A stretch of DNA of 64,000 bases from Lichenicoccus sp963693035 (lineage in GTDB: Bacteria; Pseudomonadota; Alphaproteobacteria; Acetobacterales; Acetobacteraceae). The notes beneath the pieces are model-generated. The model ran no database searches. It worked only from the letters and a program-made list of their open reading frames with translations, and was not told the DNA's origin. This document shows, piece by piece, positions 60,036-64,000 of this stretch (positions within the stretch are counted from its first letter, which is position 1; every line of letters begins with the position of its first letter). The position numbers and the translations under genes are program-made. The stretch is from NCBI GenBank assembly GCA_963693035.2, contig CAXMMQ010000006.1:434001-498000 (forward strand), read 5' to 3'.

Positions 60036-60923
60036 ATGACCGAGCCGATCTTCGAGCGGCTGACCTTGATCGGGATGGGGCTGATCGGCAGCTCGCTGGC
60101 CCGGCGGGCGATGCAGTCCGGCGCGATCGCGCGCGAGGTTGTCGCCTGCGACCTGTCCGAGGACGTCTGCGCGCGGGTCCGCCTGCTCGGGATCACCCAC
60201 CGCGTCGAAGCCGATGCGACGGTGGCGGTGCAGGGTGCGGATTGCGTCGTGTTGTGCGTTCCGGTCGGCGCGCTCGGCGAGGTGGCGGCCCGGATCATGC
60301 CGCATCTGGCGCCCGGCGCCATCCTCAGCGATGTCGGCTCGACCAAGCAGTCCATGCTGCGCGAGATCGAGCCGATCCTGCGCCCCGACATCGCCCTGGT
60401 GCCGGGCCATCCGCTCGCCGGCACCGAATACTCCGGACCGGATGCGGGCTTTTCGACGTTGTTTGAAAACCGCTGGTGCCTGCTGACACCGCCCGCCGGC
60501 ACCGATCCCGCCGCGACCTCGCGTGTCAGCGCACTCTGGGTCGCGTGCGGTTCCCGGGTGCGCGAGATGGATGCGCCGCATCACGACCGGGTGCTGGCGA
60601 TCGTCAGCCACCTGCCACACCTGCTCGCCTTTACCATCTGCGGCACTGCCGACGACCTCGCCGACGAGACCCGCGGCGAGGTGCTGGAGTTCGCGGCGTC
60701 CGGGTTCCGCGACTTCACCCGGATCGCGGCGTCCGACCCGGTGATGTGGCGGGACATCTTTCTCCATAACCGCGAGGCGCTGCTGGAGATGCTGGCCCGC
60801 TTCACCGAGGACGCGCAGGCGATGGCGCGCGCCATCCGCTGGGGCGACGACGCCTTCATCGTCGACAGGATCGAGCGCGGCCGCGCCATCCGGCGCAGCC
60901 TGATCGAGCTGAAGCAGGCCTGA
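60036..60923 (+). CDS. tyrA: Prephenate/arogenate dehydrogenase
   Basis: A 295-residue NAD(P) enzyme of tyrosine synthesis. LIGMGLIGSSLARRAM, CVPVGALGEV, DVGSTKQSML, the active-site His in VPGHPLAGTEYSG and SHLPHLLAF with FRDFTRIAASDP are typical. ATG at 60036 has an AGG just upstream. Divergent from the phytochrome; convergent with the aldo/keto reductase. Confidence 0.95.
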   Translation: MTEPIFERLTLIGMGLIGSSLARRAMQSGAIAREVVACDLSEDVCARVRLLGITHRVEADATVAVQGADCVVLCVPVGALGEVAARIMPHLAPGAILSDVGSTKQSMLREIEPILRPDIALVPGHPLAGTEYSGPDAGFSTLFENRWCLLTPPAGTDPAATSRVSALWVACGSRVREMDAPHHDRVLAIVSHLPHLLAFTICGTADDLADETRGEVLEFAASGFRDFTRIAASDPVMWRDIFLHNREALLEMLARFTEDAQAMARAIRWGDDAFIVDRIERGRAIRRSLIELKQA

Positions 60924-60938
60924 AGCCGGCGCCCGGCC

Positions 60939-61976
60939 CTATCGCTGGCCGATCTGGTCGCGGCGATAGGCGCCCTGGCGCTCGAACATCCAACCCGGAT
61001 ATTCCGGCGGCAGCCGGCTCGCCTCGTCGAGCGTCGCCATTTGCTCGGCAGTCAGCCGCACCTCGGTCGCCGCCAGGTTGTCCTCCAGCTGCTCCGGCCG
61101 CTTGGCGCCGATGATCACGCTGGTCACCACATCCTGGTGCAGCAGCCAGGCGAGCGCGATCCGCGCCACCGAGACGCCGTGCGCCTCTGCGATCGGCCGC
61201 ATCGCGTCGATGACCCGGTAGCCGCGCTCGGCATCGACCGGCGGAAAGTCGAAATCGACGCGCCGGCTGCCCTGCTCGGCGCGGCCATCGCGGTCGTATT
61301 TGCCCGAGAGCAGCCCGCCGGCGAGCGGGCTCCAGACCAGCAGCCCGATGCGCTCGGCCTTGAGCATCGGCACGATCTCGCGCTCGAGGTCGCGGCCGGC
61401 AAGCGTGTAGTACGCCTGCAGGCTCTGGAACCGCGCGAGGCCCCGATGCTGCGCGATGCCCTGCGCTTTGACGATCTGCCAGGCGGCCCAGTTCGACACG
61501 CCGGCGTAGCGGACATGCCCGTGCCGGACGAGCACGTCGAGCGCCTCGACCGTCTCCTCGATCGGGGTCGCCGGATCGAAGCCATGGATCTGGTACAGGT
61601 CGATATGGTCGAGCTGCAGCCGCTTTAGGCTTGCCTTGACGCCGTCGATGATGTGGCTGCGGGTGTTGCCGCGCGCGTTGGGCCCCTTGCCGGTCGGCCC
61701 GAACACCTTGGTCGCGACCACTATCTCGTCGCGCGGCAGCTTGAGGTTGCGTATGACGTGGCCGGTGATCTGCTCGGACAGGCCCTCGGCATAGACGTCG
61801 GCGGTGTCGAGGAAGTTGACGCCGCCATCGACCGCTGTGCCGACCAGGCGTTCGGCCTCGTTCTGCTGCAGGGCGCCGATCTTCTGCCACATCCCCTCGC
61901 CGCCGCCGAATGTCATGGTGCCGAGACAGATTTCCGAAACATAGAGGCCGGTGCGGCCGAGTGCCCGATTGCGCAT
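60939..61976 (-). CDS. Aldo/keto reductase
   Basis: A 345-residue NADPH-dependent reductase of the AKR superfamily. Catalytic tetrad parts are D and Y in LDTADVYAEG, K in VVATKVFG and the His in YQIHGFDP. SNWAAWQIVKA and IIGAKRPEQL bind the cofactor. Substrate unknown. Its start has an AAGGG ribosome site. Divergent from a TetR gene 229 bases away. Confidence 0.93.
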   Translation of the reverse strand: MRNRALGRTGLYVSEICLGTMTFGGGEGMWQKIGALQQNEAERLVGTAVDGGVNFLDTADVYAEGLSEQITGHVIRNLKLPRDEIVVATKVFGPTGKGPNARGNTRSHIIDGVKASLKRLQLDHIDLYQIHGFDPATPIEETVEALDVLVRHGHVRYAGVSNWAAWQIVKAQGIAQHRGLARFQSLQAYYTLAGRDLEREIVPMLKAERIGLLVWSPLAGGLLSGKYDRDGRAEQGSRRVDFDFPPVDAERGYRVIDAMRPIAEAHGVSVARIALAWLLHQDVVTSVIIGAKRPEQLEDNLAATEVRLTAEQMATLDEASRLPPEYPGWMFERQGAYRRDQIGQR

Positions 61977-62205
61977 GGTTCTTCGCCCTTCGTCAGCTTG
62001 CCTTTGCCTGTATGAACGACGTGACAACCGGAAGGATGCCTGGCGCCTCTTTTGTGCGCTGCGCCATTACGCCTCAACAACATGACTCACGCAGGCGTGC
62101 GGGTTGCAGCCGGCCGGATGGATTGACCAGTGCTGAAACCGACGTACATCTGCGCCCAACCAATAATCAGACTGGACAGGCCAGGTACAGGGCCGGAAGC
62201 ACGGG

Positions 62206-62877
62206 ATGGACATTCAGACACGGTCGCATCGTTACCAGTCCTCGCGGGACACTATCCTGGCCACCTCTCGCGAGATATTTATGCGCAACGGCTACGTTGA
62301 AGCCAGCATGGACACCATCGCGCAGCATTCCGGCGTCTCCAAGACCACGCTGTATGCGCATTTCGACAGCAAGGAGGCGCTGTTCAACCAGGTGGTGGCG
62401 CGCGTGGTCGAGGAACGTGCCAGCCAGGAACTCGATGCCCTGCTCGACGTCGGCTCGGGACAGACGCTGCGGCAGCGACTGGTGACGATCGGCTGCCACA
62501 TCCTGGAGCGCCTGCTCGATTCGGAAACCAGCGCGCTGATGCGGCTGTGCGTGATCGAAGGCGCCCGCATGCCGCGCCAGACCTATGACGGGTTGGGCGA
62601 GTCGCATCGGCGACTGCTCGCGACGCTGGCCCGCTTCTTCCGCGATCACGCCCAGGGCGAAGGGCTGCGGATTGAGAATGCCGACGAGGCGGCCGACCTG
62701 TTCGTGGTGCTGACGATGCGCGACTTCATGCTCGAGGCCATGCTGCCTTGGTCGGAGGTGAACACGACGAGCGCGCACCGGCAGAATGCCGAGCGGGTCG
62801 CCGATACCATCCTAAGGCTCTACGGCTCGCCCGGCGGCAACGCGGTGACGCCGTTGGTCCGGCTGGACAGCGCATAG
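62206..62877 (+). CDS. TetR/AcrR family transcriptional regulator
   Basis: A 223-residue regulator. Helix-turn-helix is GYVEASMDTIAQHSGVSKTTLYAHFDSKEALF (core MDTIAQHSGVSKTTLYAHF). The C-terminal ligand domain resembles the AefR/TetR_C type. It may govern the divergent aldo/keto reductase. Its last 58 bases overlap the 3' end of the truncated gene on the other strand. Confidence 0.9.
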   Translation: MDIQTRSHRYQSSRDTILATSREIFMRNGYVEASMDTIAQHSGVSKTTLYAHFDSKEALFNQVVARVVEERASQELDALLDVGSGQTLRQRLVTIGCHILERLLDSETSALMRLCVIEGARMPRQTYDGLGESHRRLLATLARFFRDHAQGEGLRIENADEAADLFVVLTMRDFMLEAMLPWSEVNTTSAHRQNAERVADTILRLYGSPGGNAVTPLVRLDSA

Positions 62878-63284
62878 GGCAAACGGTCGCGCTGCCAGCC
62901 CCCACCGACGCTGATTGTCGTACCGTCGAGGAACTGCTTCTCGATCCCGATGCTGCCGCCCTGCGAAGAGATCCGAGGCGCGCTGCCCGACCGGTCCGGC
63001 AGGTCGGTGCGCGCCTGTCCCAGTGTCACGAACGCGCGGGTTCCGGTATTCCCGAGCAGTCCGCTCTCCAGCTCGATCGAGCTGGTCTGGGTATTGCGCG
63101 AGCCGTAGCCGACGCTCGCGACACCGCCCGGCGCCGGGCTCAAGGAGCCGGGCTCAACCGGAGCAAGACTGTAGGAGCCGGGCGAAGCCAGGAGGTCCGC
63201 TTGCCGCGCCGACGCGGTGCCGAATGCCAACGCGGCCGCGAAAGCTGCAAAGGGAGCGACAAGAGCCAGCGGAGCCTGTCTCAA
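62820..63284 (-). pseudogene. Truncated secreted protein, possible outer-membrane protein
   Basis: Up to 154 residues from a TTG with no clear ribosome site. It has a hydrophobic N-terminal part (LALVAPFAAFAAALAFG) and signal cleavage near ASA, then a Ser/Gly/Thr-rich stretch with alternating pattern (SQGGSIGIEKQFLDGTTISVGGGW) like beta-barrel strands. It stops abruptly in antisense to the TetR gene, so the 3' part is probably lost. Repeat copy B sits just upstream, where its promoter would be. Confidence 0.45.
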
Positions 63285-63301
63285 AACGCCTGATGCTGGG
63301 C

Positions 63302-63400
63302 CGGCGCGTCTTTCCGAACACCGAAGCGCAGCGGCCGTCCGGCCGTAAGCACCGGAGCGCAGGAAAGGCGCCCAACCCTGAAAGGCGGGGGATCGCCAGC
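63302..63400. repeat. Dispersed intergenic repeat, copy B
   Basis: Partner of copy A at 5951-6050. Shared blocks CGGCG, CGAAGCG-AGCGGCC, GGCCGT-AGCA-CGGAGC-CAG-AAAGGCGC and GGATCGCCAGC occur in the same order; B lacks about 17 bases of A in the middle and has an extra run before the last block. It lies between the pyk stop and the truncated secreted gene. Confidence 0.6.
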
Positions 63401-63421
63401 AGCAGATGTGTTGAAGCAGGC

Positions 63422-64000
63422 TCAAGGAACCCGGACAATGCGCAGCGAGTTCGTGCTCCCCGCCTTGCCGAACGGCACGCCGGCCACCACCACCACCGCA
63501 TCGCCGGTCGCAGCCAGGCCGTTCTCGCGGGCGAGGACGGCGGCGACCTGCACCACATGGCCGAAGGTCACGTCGTCGGAGCCCTGGTCGGCCACGCACG
63601 AGCGCACGCCCCAGACCAGCGACAGCCGGCGCGCGGCTTCCGCATTGCCGGCAAGTCCCAGCACCGGGCATTCCGGCCGCTCGCGCGCGATGCGCAGCGC
63701 GCTGCGCCCCGACAGGGTGTAGGCGACGATCACCTTGGCGGCCACCGTCTGCGCCACCTGCTGCGCCGCCGCCGCGATGGCGTCCGCCGCATAATGCTCC
63801 GGCGCCGGACGCGACGCCTGCATCAGCGCCTGCCAGCCGGCGTCGCGCTCCACCCGGGTCACGATGCGGCCCATGATCTCGACCGCCTCCTCGGGATACT
63901 GGCCGGCCGCCGTCTCGGCCGACAGCATCACCGCGTCGGCGCCGTCGAATACTGCGGTCGCCACGTCGGAGGCCTCGGCGCGGGTCGGCGCCGGCGAGGA
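63422..64000 (-). CDS. pyk: Pyruvate kinase, C-terminal part (cut by window edge)
   Basis: Last glycolytic enzyme. The visible 192 codons start within TRAEASDVATAVFDGADAVMLSAETAAGQYP and go through the C-terminal regulatory domain (VIVAYTLSGRSALRIARERP, GVPFGKAGSTNSLRIVRV). The N-terminal barrel is beyond 64000. The end is followed by repeat copy B. Confidence 0.95.
   Translation of the reverse strand, partial: SSPAPTRAEASDVATAVFDGADAVMLSAETAAGQYPEEAVEIMGRIVTRVERDAGWQALMQASRPAPEHYAADAIAAAAQQVAQTVAAKVIVAYTLSGRSALRIARERPECPVLGLAGNAEAARRLSLVWGVRSCVADQGSDDVTFGHVVQVAAVLARENGLAATGDAVVVVAGVPFGKAGSTNSLRIVRVP

Noticed and set aside
57579..60923. A plus-strand open frame of over 1100 codons spanning the phytochrome gene and tyrA
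   Set aside because: Its first part is antisense to bphP and compositionally a GC-bias shadow (rich in R, H, Q, V). Only the tyrA part from 60036 is real.

Overview
This 64 kb window is a high-GC chromosomal segment from an alphaproteobacterium, most likely of the family Acetobacteraceae or a close relative. The evidence is the combination of a complete hpnA-G hopanoid operon, a bacteriophytochrome, an ALA-synthase-type hemA beside a BciA-like 8-vinyl reductase, an HWE-type sensor kinase, a sorbitol/mannitol (smo-type) transporter and strongly GC-biased third codon positions. The BciA-like gene hints at a lineage that makes, or once made, bacteriochlorophyll. There is no prophage, intact insertion sequence or CRISPR array. 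Most genes are tightly packed, often with ATGA, GTGA, TTGA or TGATG stop/start overlaps.

Layout. 1-7 kb, minus strand: gltX (cut by the left edge), a small acidic protein, nicotinate phosphoribosyltransferase, class II DAHP synthase, alkB (apparent CTG start), glutathione reductase, ferredoxin-NADP reductase. 7-13 kb: a histidine phosphatase coupled to cobA, a palindromic RIME-like element, PduO-type cobalamin adenosyltransferase with an ABM monooxygenase, a DUF4142 lipoprotein, proline iminopeptidase, DUF423 and an RlmM-like rRNA methyltransferase. 13-19 kb: an ATP-grasp protein of unknown role, a secreted thioredoxin coupled to ssuA, divergent ssuD, and a thioredoxin-TPR / Lon-N / Trm112 operon. 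19.2-22.6 kb: tRNA-Gly(GCC), a decayed integrase fragment, and a sugar ABC importer. 22.6-30.6 kb: YciI, bciA, hemA, a TetR/isochorismatase divergent pair, an AbrB-type membrane protein, purD and xseA. 30.6-34.5 kb: a sensor-kinase remnant, a response regulator and a CheB-CheR-PAS-HWE hybrid kinase. 34.7-42.2 kb: a polyol uptake locus, oprB-smoE-smoF-smoG-smoK, with a divergent ROK regulator. 42.3-45 kb: MAPEG, a lipoprotein, DUF4112 and a membrane-anchored Mrr-like protein. 45-57 kb: a two-domain glycosyltransferase, hpnG-F-E-D-C-B-A read leftwards, and hpnL read rightwards. 57-64 kb: a bacteriophytochrome with GGDEF-EAL output, prephenate dehydrogenase, an aldo/keto reductase, a TetR regulator, a truncated secreted protein, and the 3' part of pyk.

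How the genes work together. HpnC, HpnD and HpnE turn farnesyl diphosphate into squalene, HpnF cyclises it to hopene, and HpnG acts on the side chain after HpnH, which is not in the window. The polyol locus couples an outer-membrane porin to a periplasmic-binding-protein importer, with stem-loops between the cistrons that could set relative expression, and a ROK repressor whose likely operators lie in the shared upstream region. hemA and bciA act at the first and a late step of tetrapyrrole synthesis. CobA and PduO belong to cobalamin synthesis or use.

The most unusual items are the catalytically doubtful Mrr-like membrane protein, the palindromic and dispersed intergenic elements, the tRNA-adjacent integrase fossil, the 18-bp palindrome in front of the hopanoid operon, and the non-canonical alkB start. 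I found no clear, wholly new multi-gene system.
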